From Pelistega suis (GTDB lineage: Bacteria > Pseudomonadota > Gammaproteobacteria > Burkholderiales > Burkholderiaceae_B), in the NCBI RefSeq assembly GCF_013133795.1, contig NZ_JABGBN010000004.1, forward strand, positions 1 through 64,000: a stretch of DNA of 64,000 nucleotides, read 5' to 3'. Position numbers and translations under genes: made by a program. Positions 55,687 to 64,000 of the stretch are shown here, piece by piece (the first letter of the stretch is position 1; each line of letters begins with the position of its first letter). The notes below the pieces were generated by a model. The model saw only the letters and a list, made by a program, of their open reading frames with translations. It was not told the DNA's origin and made no database searches.

Positions 55687-57369
55687 TCAAGTACTAGCAT
55701 TCGCGGTCGGACTCACACTAGTAGGACGATACACTTGATTCATATGGTTCATAAGGTCTTCTACTGTACCATTGGGCTCAAATGAATCTGCTCTTGCCAC
55801 AGGCCATGCCACCTCAAATAAACGGAATCGATAATTTCCTTTCAGCAAATCATTTTCCTGTAACTCTGGATAAATCGCTGATAACAAGCGTACCTCTGTC
55901 GGTGAAATACGGCGAGCAATATGATGCGCACGTAATAAATTAGGATGATTCAAACCGGCCGCACCTACTAATTCTGCTACCGCATGCATGGTATTACGAT
56001 GATAGTTATACACACGACTCGCTTTATTATCGACATCCAATGCTTTAGCACGACTAGGGTCTTGAGTGGCTACCCCTGTTGGGCATTTATCCGTATGACA
56101 AGCCTGTGCCTGAATACACCCGACCGCAAACATAAAACCACGACCCGCATTACACCAATCTGCACCTAAAGATAAAGTACGCGCAATATCAAATGCCGAA
56201 ATAATCTTACCCGCTGCACCAATCTTAATATATTTACGCAAACCTACACCCACTAAGGTATTATGAACAAGTCGCAACGCCTCTCGTAAGGGCGCCCCTA
56301 CATGATCCGCAAACTCAACGGGGGCAGCACCTGTACCACCCTCTGCACCATCCACCACGATAAAATCAGGATAGATGCCCGTCTCTAGCATCGCTTTAGC
56401 AATCGCAAAGAATTCCCAAGGATGCCCTACACAGATTTTAAACCCTGTCGGTTTACCACCTGATAAATCACGCATCCGCTTAATAAACTGAAGCATACCA
56501 ATCGGATTATCAAACTCAGGATGCGTCGCTGGTGAATTACAATCAATGCCGATAGGAATACCGCGTGCCTCCGCAATTTCTGCCGTGACCTTTTTCGCCG
56601 GCAAAATACCCCCATGACCGGGTTTGGCTCCTTGAGAAACCTTGAGCTCAATCATCTTAACATTAGGATGACGTGCTTTTTCAGCGAACTTCTCATCATT
56701 AAACGTACCGTCTTCATTACGGCAACCAAAGTAACTCGACCCAATATTCCAAATCAGATCCCCACCTTGCAGATGATATTTACTGATACCACCCTCACCC
56801 GTATCATGAGCAAATTTCCCCATCATCGCACCACGATTTAAGGCCGAAATCGCATTAGCTGATAAAGCACCAAAACTCATGGCTGAAATATTGAAAATCG
56901 ACAAACTATACGGTTGCGCACATTGAGGACCACCTACCGTCGTACGAAAATCAAAATCACTAATATGCGTCGGATGCATAGAATGGTTAATCCACTCATA
57001 ATCTTTTTCGTAAACATCTTTAATCGTACCGAACGGACGTTTATCTATTTGTTGCTTAGCACGTTGATAGACAATTGAACGCTGCAAACGAGAAAACGGT
57101 AAATTCTCCGTATCACTTTCAATAAAGTATTGACGAATTTCTGGACGAATCGATTCAAAGAAAAAGCGTAAGTTCCCTAGAATGGGATAGTTTCGACGAA
57201 TGGAATGCCGCACTTGTCGCATATCATAAATACCTAACCCTGTTAAAAAAAGACTAGGAATAAATGCCCATAACCAACTCGCATCCCAAAAACTTAAAAT
57301 AAAACTCACCGTCGCTATAATGGCGACGAGAATAAAGACTAAATAACGAGAAAAAAATTGAATCCGCAT
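55687..57369 (-). CDS. FMN-binding glutamate synthase family protein
   Basis: A 560-residue protein with two N-terminal membrane helices (YLVFILVAIIATVSFILSF; WLWAFIPSLFLTGLGIYDM). The alpha/beta barrel of the GltB synthase domain follows: SAMSFGALSANAISALNRGA, GEGGISKYHLQGGDLIWNIG, KPGHGGILPAKKV, VVDGAEGGTGAAP, and the iron-sulfur Cys cluster CIQAQACHTDKCPTGVATQD. The glutaminase domain of true GltB is absent. Such membrane-tethered homologues are widespread, but the substrate is not established. Confidence 0.85.
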   Translation of the reverse strand: MRIQFFSRYLVFILVAIIATVSFILSFWDASWLWAFIPSLFLTGLGIYDMRQVRHSIRRNYPILGNLRFFFESIRPEIRQYFIESDTENLPFSRLQRSIVYQRAKQQIDKRPFGTIKDVYEKDYEWINHSMHPTHISDFDFRTTVGGPQCAQPYSLSIFNISAMSFGALSANAISALNRGAMMGKFAHDTGEGGISKYHLQGGDLIWNIGSSYFGCRNEDGTFNDEKFAEKARHPNVKMIELKVSQGAKPGHGGILPAKKVTAEIAEARGIPIGIDCNSPATHPEFDNPIGMLQFIKRMRDLSGGKPTGFKICVGHPWEFFAIAKAMLETGIYPDFIVVDGAEGGTGAAPVEFADHVGAPLREALRLVHNTLVGVGLRKYIKIGAAGKIISAFDIARTLSLGADWCNAGRGFMFAVGCIQAQACHTDKCPTGVATQDPSRAKALDVDNKASRVYNYHRNTMHAVAELVGAAGLNHPNLLRAHHIARRISPTEVRLLSAIYPELQENDLLKGNYRFRLFEVAWPVARADSFEPNGTVEDLMNHMNQVYRPTSVSPTANAST

Positions 57370-57421
57370 AACATCTCACAAGAAGCTAAATGATACTGAA
57401 CATAAAACAATCGACAAATGC

Positions 57422-57451
57422 AAAAAAGCCTCAGGCGAGTACCTGAGGCTT
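57422..57451 (-). terminator. Terminator of the lipoprotein gene
   Basis: A 10-bp perfect stem (57426-57435 with 57442-57451) and a 6-nt loop, with six T on the minus strand. Confidence 0.8.
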
Positions 57452-57474
57452 ATCACTCGAACCTATGCTAAAAA

Positions 57475-57969
57475 TTACTTAGCTGCTGGTTGTTGACCTG
57501 TTACAGCACCAACAATCGCTTGAGCTGTTTGAGTATCACGAGTTAAGAATAAGAAGTTGTTACCGTCACGTACGCCACTTAAAGAAGCCACTTGACCGCC
57601 AACAACTGTAACGAAACCACGGTTAGCTGGAACAGCATTTAACGCTTTAACACCGTTTTCGTTTAATTGTAAACGAACAAATGCACGACCTTGGTTGTCT
57701 TGTACTGGCTCGATAGCTGTTAAGTCAGCACGAGTAAATACTGGCTCGTTAGCAACGTAGATAGTTTGTTTTTCGTTTAATTTAACAGCACGGTAGCCTT
57801 TAACTACTTTGTCAGATGCTGCAAAAACCTCAACGTTAGCTACTTGAATTTGTTGAGCTTGTGCTGCTGGAGCAGCGGCTTGGCTAGAAGATGAACCTGT
57901 TGACTGGCAACCAGCTAAAATAGCAGCTAAAGGTAAAACAGCTAATGCTAATTTACGAGATAATTTCAT
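57475..57969 (-). CDS. Lipoprotein with SecD-P1-like domain
   Basis: A 164-residue lipoprotein: the lipobox LAGC ends a clear signal peptide. After an Ala/Ser/Gln-rich linker comes a domain with YVANEPVFTRADLTAIEPVQ and FVRLQLNENGVKALNAVPANRGFVTVVGGQ, similar in pattern to the periplasmic P1-head segment of SecD. A role in envelope protein handling is possible but unproven. Single gene. Confidence 0.72.
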   Translation of the reverse strand: MKLSRKLALAVLPLAAILAGCQSTGSSSSQAAAPAAQAQQIQVANVEVFAASDKVVKGYRAVKLNEKQTIYVANEPVFTRADLTAIEPVQDNQGRAFVRLQLNENGVKALNAVPANRGFVTVVGGQVASLSGVRDGNNFLFLTRDTQTAQAIVGAVTGQQPAAK

Positions 57970-58100
57970 TGTATTATTCCTTATGAAATGAATGAGTTAT
58001 GCTTTCATTATAACAAAGAAGGCTGATAAGTCTATCGTTATCGATATTAAGAATTGTAAAGGAAATGTTTCAACGATTACACCTAATTTTACTGTGTGCA

Positions 58101-58454
58101 TTAAGAAGATTTTGCTCGCAACATCCCGACCATTTGCTCCACAATAGCAAGCAGTTTCAATCGCTCTGTATCATCTATTTGACCTAATAATTCCTCTAGC
58201 TGCCTTGCCATATCACGCGGACGATGACTTGCCTCATCTAATAAATCCGTCGTCTCACACGAAAAAATCTCCGCCAACTCAAATAGACGAACAACGGATA
58301 AACCAATATTTCCTCTTTCAAGACGAGAAACCGCATCTAAACTGAGATCTAACCGTTCTGCCAATTCTGCCTGTGTCATACCAATCACCTTACGATGTTT
58401 GGCAATCGACTGCCCAATTTTTTGATTGATTTCCTGCTTTGCTGATTTGGTCAT
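58101..58454 (-). CDS. XRE-family HTH regulator
   Basis: A 117-residue protein with helix-turn-helix GMTQAELAERLDLSLDAVSRLERGN in the N-terminal half and a helical C-terminal part (MARQLEELLGQIDDTERLKLLAIVEQMVGML). The start at 58454 has GGAGGA 3-4 nt before it; a longer frame reaches 58472. It is divergent from the WYL regulator, and the region between them contains a perfect palindrome. Confidence 0.85.
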   Translation of the reverse strand: MTKSAKQEINQKIGQSIAKHRKVIGMTQAELAERLDLSLDAVSRLERGNIGLSVVRLFELAEIFSCETTDLLDEASHRPRDMARQLEELLGQIDDTERLKLLAIVEQMVGMLRAKSS

Positions 58455-58504
58455 ATTTCCTCCAAACAGCAAATATCAAGCATATTGCCTCACAAAAGAA
58501 TGGC

Positions 58505-58530
58505 ATTTTATTCTCATATAAGAATAAAAT
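58505..58530. promoter_or_regulatory. Palindromic operator candidate between two regulators
   Basis: ATTTTATTCT (58505-58514) and its exact complement (58521-58530) around CATATA. It lies 51 bp from the XRE start and 110 bp from the WYL start. Confidence 0.55.
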
Positions 58531-58639
58531 TACAAATAATCAACAATTTCCGATAAAATTTCTTTCAAAGAACACGACACAAGCGTGTAGATAGCCTCCC
58601 TATAATCACCACATTTCGTAATTCTCTAGGAGAAAAGGA

Positions 58640-59560
58640 ATGAGTAGTAAACACGAACGCTTTGCTTTTCGCTTAAGTCAAATTCTCGCTAAACTTAATG
58701 CGGGTGTACGTTTAGATGTACATCAATTAGCCGAAGAATTTCAAGTTGATAAACGCACAATCCAGCGAGACCTCAACGAGCGTTTAGAGTTTCTAACTTG
58801 GAAAGAATGTGGTCCCCGCTTTTATAGTATTGACAAAATACATCTTGGGCACCTTACTAAAGAGGATATTGAGCGCTTTGCTCGTTTCTGTAGTATCCAA
58901 GACTTATTACCTGAGATTGATCAACGCTTTTACCAAAAACACCTCACGCAAAGCGTACAAATTAAAGGGGTGCAATACGAAAACATCTCTCATTTACAAG
59001 CAGAATTTAAAACCTTAGAAGCTGCTATCGAACAACATCACTATATTGAGTTCTACTACGTCAAATCAGGTCAGAAAAAAGGGGACTATTACCGTGTTGA
59101 ACCCTATGCCTTAATTAACAAGATTGGGGTCTGGTATCTCATCGGTGTACATAATGGTAAACAAAAGACCTTCTGTTTTACTCAGATGAGCGCTATCCGT
59201 CAAATGAAAGAACACTTTGAATTTAGCCCATCACTCAAGGACATCATCCTCGGTGGCGATAGTATCTACTCAGGCAATCAGATTAGTGAAGTGGTAATTC
59301 AAGTTAGCCCTTATGCTGCCCCTTATTTCACCCGACGAGACTTATTACCCAATCAAAGCCTAATTAAAGAATTAGAAGACGGTGGACTCCTCCTCTCTAG
59401 CCGTAATGTCAATGAAATGGAAATCCTCCCCATCGTGCAATATTGGATTCCTCATCTGACGATTATTAATCCGGGGGAGTTGCAGGAGAAGTTGGTGATG
59501 AAGATAAGGGAATACTTTACCTCTAACACGACCATTCAGCACGCCTACCCTTACAAATAA
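58640..59560 (+). CDS. WYL-domain transcriptional regulator
   Basis: A 306-residue regulator. The N-terminal DeoR-type winged helix is VHQLAEEFQVDKRTIQRDL. The WYL domain spans about residues 125-205 (IEFYYVKSGQKKGDYYRVEPYALINKIGVWYLIGVHNGKQKTF) and literally contains Trp-Tyr-Leu; the C-terminal WCX-like extension is VVIQVSPYAAPYFTRRDLLPNQ. WYL proteins bind nucleic-acid-derived ligands and repress defence systems such as CBASS (CapW) and BREX (BrxR). It is 65 bp upstream of the first dynamin gene, the layout of a local regulator. Confidence 0.9.
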   Translation: MSSKHERFAFRLSQILAKLNAGVRLDVHQLAEEFQVDKRTIQRDLNERLEFLTWKECGPRFYSIDKIHLGHLTKEDIERFARFCSIQDLLPEIDQRFYQKHLTQSVQIKGVQYENISHLQAEFKTLEAAIEQHHYIEFYYVKSGQKKGDYYRVEPYALINKIGVWYLIGVHNGKQKTFCFTQMSAIRQMKEHFEFSPSLKDIILGGDSIYSGNQISEVVIQVSPYAAPYFTRRDLLPNQSLIKELEDGGLLLSSRNVNEMEILPIVQYWIPHLTIINPGELQEKLVMKIREYFTSNTTIQHAYPYK

Positions 59561-59600
59561 TAGATTGTTTTTACATTAAATAGATTGTTTTTACATTAAC
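59561..59600 (+). repeat. Two perfect tandem 20-bp repeats before the dynamin genes
   Basis: TAGATTGTTTTTACATTAA followed by A (59561-59580), then repeated with a final C (59581-59600), starting right after the WYL stop codon and ending 25 bp before the next start. This may be a regulator-binding array, or a recent duplication that doubles a promoter-like element. Confidence 0.7.
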
Positions 59601-59625
59601 AGTTTTTCAATAAGGAATAGTTACT

Positions 59626-61341
59626 ATGTCAATTCGCCAACAATACCTAAACTACACTAATCATGTAATCGCTACTCTAGACTCACTAGAGATGAAGAAC
59701 GAAACCCTTGAAAAGTTGAAAACAGATCTACAACAAGTAGAATTGCTTATTCCCGTCATTGGTGCATTTAGTGCAGGAAAATCCACATTAATTAACTCTT
59801 TCTTAGGTAATAACCTATTACCTACCGCCATCACACCAGAAACAGCTTTAGCTACTGAATTACGTTATAGTTCAGAAGACTATATTGAAGCCATCTCTTT
59901 AAAAGATGAAGTTACTCGTTACGAACTAGCAGATTTAACAACACTTAAAGATAATGCTAAAAACTATAAGTACTTACGCATTTATCTCAACAACGACAAT
60001 CTAAAAGCCATTCAACCTTTAGTATTAGTTGATATGCCTGGGTTTGATGCCCCTATTGAGGCACATAATCAAGCCATCTTAAACTATTTGGCTAAGGGTA
60101 TTCATTTTGTTTTTCTTACTTCAGTAACTGATGGCAATATCACATCATCAATGAAACGAGAGCTTAATAACTTGCAGCTATTCAATAAAACCTTTAGCTT
60201 TGGCATTAGTAAAACAAACCTAAAACCAGCTGAAGACGTAGAGCAAGTTAAGCAAGTTATTACTGAACAATTGGCAGACTACCACTATGCCGAAGAGGTC
60301 ATTCTATTTAATCAAAATGGTGGTGATAACCTCAAGGCTTTGCTCAAGAGCATTGACCCAGAGCAATTGCTAGAGTCTCTCTTTGCTGACTTACTCAAGC
60401 AAAACTATCTTGAAATTATTGAAAATATTAATCTCAATATTTCTACACTCAAGACAGACAAAGATGAGGCTCAAAAAGCCATTAAACTACTGAAAGATAG
60501 TATTCTCAAATTACAACAAGAGAAAAATAATGCTATTGAAGAATTAGGATTTACTTACTCACAAAATCGTATTCCTCGCATTGCTAAAGAAGTATCAAAT
60601 GAGCTTTTCCTCAGAAAAGATTCGTTAATTAATTTAGCAATACATAACCCTGAAGGACTATCACACGAAATTAATAGTTTAACTAAAGACAAATTATTAA
60701 GTGAGGTACAAAGACACTTTAAAGAAATGAATGCAGATATCGTAGTAAATATCAGTAACAAAATTAAAACTGAATTTGCAAAAGAAGATACATCTACGTC
60801 TTTATTAAAAAATATTGATTTACAACGCTTGCAAGAAAACACTAGCCTTCTACTCACTAAAGCACAAACAGGCTTACAAAACTTAAACAATAACCTTCAG
60901 TCCCAGAAAACTCAAAAAAATGCAACCAATGCAATAAGAGCCATAGCAACTATAGCTGCGGTAACAACAAGCATTGTTAATCCTGCTCTTGAGCTTGTCA
61001 TTATCTTTTTACCGGAAATTATTAACTTTTTTACTCAACAACAACGAGAGGAAAAAGCTCGCCAAAATGCAGAACAACATATTATCTATAAAGTGATTCC
61101 AGATATTGAACGCAAACTTAAAGAAGGTTTACCCGAAGCCTTTAATGATCAACTTCAATTAATGGTTAACCAAATTAATGAACATATTGAAGCACAACTA
61201 CAACAAAAGCAGGAAGAAATTGAACAAGCAGAAAAAGCTCGTTCGGAACAAGGTGCTGACTTAGATATGCGCATTCAAACGTTAGAAAACGGCAAAAAGT
61301 CAATTACTCAAACAGCAACAGAATACTTGTTTAACGCCTAA
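59626..61341 (+). CDS. Dynamin-like GTPase 1
   Basis: A 571-residue large GTPase. G1 is GAFSAGKS (residues 46-53), the G2 Thr lies in PTAITPETA, and G3 is VDMPGF (135-140). The G4 position reads SKTNL instead of the usual (N/T)KxD. A long helical stalk with coiled coils follows. A hydrophobic stretch near residues 440-475 (IRAIATIAAVTTSIVNPALELVIIFLPEI) could be the membrane-inserting paddle of bacterial dynamin-like proteins. It is 78 bp from the second dynamin gene, and the two probably work as a heteromeric pair on the inner membrane. Confidence 0.85.
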   Translation: MSIRQQYLNYTNHVIATLDSLEMKNETLEKLKTDLQQVELLIPVIGAFSAGKSTLINSFLGNNLLPTAITPETALATELRYSSEDYIEAISLKDEVTRYELADLTTLKDNAKNYKYLRIYLNNDNLKAIQPLVLVDMPGFDAPIEAHNQAILNYLAKGIHFVFLTSVTDGNITSSMKRELNNLQLFNKTFSFGISKTNLKPAEDVEQVKQVITEQLADYHYAEEVILFNQNGGDNLKALLKSIDPEQLLESLFADLLKQNYLEIIENINLNISTLKTDKDEAQKAIKLLKDSILKLQQEKNNAIEELGFTYSQNRIPRIAKEVSNELFLRKDSLINLAIHNPEGLSHEINSLTKDKLLSEVQRHFKEMNADIVVNISNKIKTEFAKEDTSTSLLKNIDLQRLQENTSLLLTKAQTGLQNLNNNLQSQKTQKNATNAIRAIATIAAVTTSIVNPALELVIIFLPEIINFFTQQQREEKARQNAEQHIIYKVIPDIERKLKEGLPEAFNDQLQLMVNQINEHIEAQLQQKQEEIEQAEKARSEQGADLDMRIQTLENGKKSITQTATEYLFNA

Positions 61342-61418
61342 ATCTAACACTTCATAACATCCATTAGACACATCAGCAATAGGTTCTTTTCAGCTCCTAT
61401 TGCTTTAAGAGGAAAACC

Positions 61419-63653
61419 ATGAATATCATACAATTTGACGAAGAACTTAAAGCAATTATTAAAAGAGCAGATTATAAAGATGATGACTACTTGTATCGCA
61501 AAGAATTAGGTTTAACAAATAGCGATGAATGGCCGAGAGAATTTCAAAAATTTGAAGATGAGAATCGCTTACTTTGTATTGGTATCATTGGTAAAGTCAA
61601 AGCAGGAAAGAGTTCACTGCTCAATGCCATTTTCTTTGAAGGTGAAGATATTCTACCTAAAGCTGCAACACCAATGACAGCAGCACTAACTATTCTTCGA
61701 TATAGCGAGACAATCAAAGCTGAAGTAGAATTCTTCTCTCAAGAAGATATTAATACACTTAAAGAACAACATGCAGTATTTGTTGCTTTACGAGAAAAAC
61801 TGTTAAAAGAAAAAATCGCTGAACTCACTAAAAAAGAAGAAACTTATCAGCATCAGAGCAAATTACCTCTATCACAAAAAGAAATACAGCTGAGAGCAGA
61901 GTCCTCTGTTAATCGTGATATGAGTAATCACGTTAATGCTCCGAGTTACGAGCAATATGAACAAATTAAAAAAATCAGAGATGATTTCATCAAAAACCTC
62001 CCTTCTCATCAAACACTCACAGCCTCTAGTTATGAAGACTTAACAACTCAACTTAGCGATTATGTAGGATCTTCAGGGAAATTTATGCCCGTTACAAAAT
62101 CAGTAACCTTATATTTGCCCGAAGAAAATCTCAAAGGTTTACAAATTGTTGATACCCCTGGACTCAATGACCCAGTGCAATCTCGCAGCGAGCGTACTGA
62201 GCAATTTATGCAACAATGTGATGTCGTCTTTATTATTTCTCCTTCTGGACAATTTCTATCTGCAGAAGATACGGAGCTCATCCATCGCATCCAAGATAAA
62301 GAAGGTGTTCAAGAAATTCACCTTATTGCAACTCAAGCAGACACTCAAATCTTTGGTAGCGAATATGATGAACCTTATCCAAGTATGATTTATGAACAGA
62401 TTTCAGCTAGTCTCACAAAACATGCTAAAGATGTCTTTATAAAAAAAGCACAAACGGAATCCTTTTTTCACAAAATTTCCGAAAAAATTGAACACAACGA
62501 TATTATCTGTACATCTAGCGTATTCTTTACTTTACACAAAAATTTTGACCGTTTAGACGAAATTATCGATAATAATACACGCCATATCTATCAAAAGGTT
62601 CAAGAACGATTTCCTGATATGTTCAGAGACAATAGCCTGGCTCAAGGTGAGTTTTTTGCACTAGCAAACATAGACCGCATTCATCAGGTCATTGCAGATG
62701 TTAGAGCTCAAAAATCTGAAATCATTCAAAGACGTCGTTATGATTTTGAGAAAAGCAAAACAAAAGCCCTTCAAAATTACTTACGTGCTTTCGAAAAACA
62801 TATCGAGAGGGATCTAGAAAACCTAGAATCTCAAGACATCACTCAACTTAAAGAACAACAGAATAAACTCAAAAAAACCAATCACGCCCTATCAGATGAT
62901 TTAAATGACGTCTATGAGGAAGAGTGTCAAAACTTTAGTGTATCCATGTACCAAAGTCTATCAAAAGAAATCAATAAGATTTCTGATGATGCTGATGATA
63001 CTATCAACCTTGCCCAAGGAACAAAAGTGGATAGCTATTACAGAGTAGAAAAAAAATGGTTGGGACTCAAAACTGAACGCCATAAAGAATTCGAGGAGGT
63101 TACTTCTGTAGATACTCATAAAATACACTCTTATCTTAAAACAAAGATATATGACTGTATTGCACAAGACTTAACAATCTTAGCAAGAAAAGAAGTGAGT
63201 GCCTTTAAAAAACGTCTTACCAGAGAAATCACAGGGAAAGTAGAGGATATTCTTGACGAAGAACAGATTGATAATCATTTGTTAAAACAAACAATCAAAA
63301 AAACTATCGCTCAAATACCTGACTTTGACTTTAAGTTAAGTAATCCTTATCCTGCAGAGGTATTAGCAAAAACCAAGACTCTTACTGGTAATGATGCAGA
63401 GAAATATCTCGAAGAGGCTCGCCTATATAAGACTAATCTCATTAGCAACACAAGAACTCTCTTAACAAATTTCAATAATCAGTTAGAGAATGATTTATTG
63501 AACATTGATATTTCCTCCGTCTTTACTGAAAAAATTAATCAAGAAATTGATAAGCTGATTGATAATCTTGAAAACAAAGAAGAAAGTTATTTAAGACTCA
63601 CTAGTCTCTTAGAGAAGCTAAAGGCTGTTGGAGAAAAATATGAAAACCAATAA
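61419..63653 (+). CDS. Dynamin-like GTPase 2
   Basis: A 744-residue large GTPase. G1 is GKVKAGKS (58-65), the G2 region is PKAATPMTAALT, G3 is VDTPGLNDP, and G4 resembles TQAD. It has a 100-residue insertion between G2 and G3 and an extended helical stalk (KTKALQNYLRAFEKHIERDL, ITQLKEQQNKLKKTNHALSD). No obvious membrane paddle is seen, unlike its neighbour, suggesting a division of labour. The length is similar to E. coli CrfC (YjdA). It overlaps the next gene by 14 bp. Confidence 0.85.
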   Translation: MNIIQFDEELKAIIKRADYKDDDYLYRKELGLTNSDEWPREFQKFEDENRLLCIGIIGKVKAGKSSLLNAIFFEGEDILPKAATPMTAALTILRYSETIKAEVEFFSQEDINTLKEQHAVFVALREKLLKEKIAELTKKEETYQHQSKLPLSQKEIQLRAESSVNRDMSNHVNAPSYEQYEQIKKIRDDFIKNLPSHQTLTASSYEDLTTQLSDYVGSSGKFMPVTKSVTLYLPEENLKGLQIVDTPGLNDPVQSRSERTEQFMQQCDVVFIISPSGQFLSAEDTELIHRIQDKEGVQEIHLIATQADTQIFGSEYDEPYPSMIYEQISASLTKHAKDVFIKKAQTESFFHKISEKIEHNDIICTSSVFFTLHKNFDRLDEIIDNNTRHIYQKVQERFPDMFRDNSLAQGEFFALANIDRIHQVIADVRAQKSEIIQRRRYDFEKSKTKALQNYLRAFEKHIERDLENLESQDITQLKEQQNKLKKTNHALSDDLNDVYEEECQNFSVSMYQSLSKEINKISDDADDTINLAQGTKVDSYYRVEKKWLGLKTERHKEFEEVTSVDTHKIHSYLKTKIYDCIAQDLTILARKEVSAFKKRLTREITGKVEDILDEEQIDNHLLKQTIKKTIAQIPDFDFKLSNPYPAEVLAKTKTLTGNDAEKYLEEARLYKTNLISNTRTLLTNFNNQLENDLLNIDISSVFTEKINQEIDKLIDNLENKEESYLRLTSLLEKLKAVGEKYENQ

Positions 63654-64000
63654 TAAACAAGTGCTCGAATATACAGAAAAAATTCAACATTTACTTCAAC
63701 CCACTCTTCCATTCAAACTTCTTTTTTCCAAGAAGAAAACAGTATTGGCATGGCTGAATACTATCCATGAAACGGTAGAACAGAGTACAACTCTTGAAGA
63801 TATTATCGAGCAAAAAGAGCATGAGCTCCAACAAAAAAACAATGAGATTAAACGTATTAAAAAAAGTCGCGATAGAGTAGAAGAAGACTTAGAGGAGCTA
63901 AAAGAAACTTTTGAAAATAAAGAGGAAGAATTAGAAAACCTTCAAGACGAACTCACATTGCAATTAAAAAATATCAAAACGCTTCAACGTATAAATGATG
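63640..64000 (+). CDS. Coiled-coil protein, third gene of the dynamin cassette (partial)
   Basis: The frame starts MKTNNKQVLEYTEKIQHLLQ inside the end of the second GTPase gene with a GGAG box 6 nt before, and is still open after 120 codons at the window edge. From residue 55 it is an uninterrupted charged coiled coil (IIEQKEHELQQKNNEIKRIK...). The translational overlap ties it to the GTPase pair. Family not recognisable from this part. Confidence 0.75.
   Translation, partial: MKTNNKQVLEYTEKIQHLLQPTLPFKLLFSKKKTVLAWLNTIHETVEQSTTLEDIIEQKEHELQQKNNEIKRIKKSRDRVEEDLEELKETFENKEEELENLQDELTLQLKNIKTLQRIND

Noticed and set aside
59561-59600. Start of a CRISPR array
   Set aside because: Two directly abutting copies without spacers; no further repeats and no cas genes.

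Overview
The window is a low-GC betaproteobacterial chromosome segment, most likely from the Alcaligenaceae (Burkholderiales). The main pointers are the EarP/EF-P pair with Arg32 (the rhamnosylation branch of EF-P activation), dapA-bamC, bolA-parvulin, mutS followed by a ribosomal oxygenase, and Burkholderiales-like gene content overall. The genus cannot be fixed from this sequence alone; low-GC Alcaligenaceae such as Pelistega-like lineages are a guess. No rRNA operon, CRISPR array or replication origin was seen.

Layout. Positions 1-17400 are mostly core genes: a lipoprotein, parvulin, bolA, a PLP aminotransferase, earP-efp, yajQ, a TerB/DUF533 protein, a CorA-led operon with three unusual carbohydrate-activation genes, valine catabolism genes, a secreted nuclease, a 2-hydroxyacid dehydrogenase and lysC. 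Positions 17500-19210 are an eroded integration site at tRNA-Ser(GCT): an integrase stump, two generations of MNT/HEPN toxin-antitoxin remains and one intact MntA-like antitoxin beside a broken HepT toxin. Positions 19380-43960 are again housekeeping: AGCS symporter, oligopeptide-binding protein, two tRNA-Arg(ACG), acyl-CoA ligase, tilS-accA, cysS, TPR protein, cyclophilin, lpxH, uppP, suhB, trmJ, brnQ, mscS, mutS-roxA, bamC-dapA and a YrdC-family gene.

After three tRNA genes (Arg-TCT, His, Met; 44041-44381) comes an accessory island to about 54900. It holds a damaged IS3-family element, an XRE/ImmA pair, a phage-type Cro/CI switch, a three-gene ABC-three-component defence operon (PD-(D/E)XK-like protein, small middle protein, DUF2326 SMC-like ATPase) directly behind the CI-like S24 repressor, a stranded HigA antitoxin, a Fic AMPylator-family gene and a secreted barnase-type RNase with barstar. 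Several AT-rich decayed fragments lie between them.

Positions 55000-58000 carry a membrane-anchored protein, a glutamate-synthase-like flavoprotein and a lipoprotein. From 58100 to the end of the window there is an XRE regulator, a divergent WYL-domain regulator, two consecutive dynamin-like GTPases and the start of a coiled-coil third gene. This last cassette, with a perfect tandem 20-bp repeat between the WYL gene and the first GTPase and a perfect 10-bp inverted repeat in the divergent promoter region, is the best candidate in the window for a little-described system. It plausibly acts in membrane protection or phage defence, but that is inferred from family and context only.
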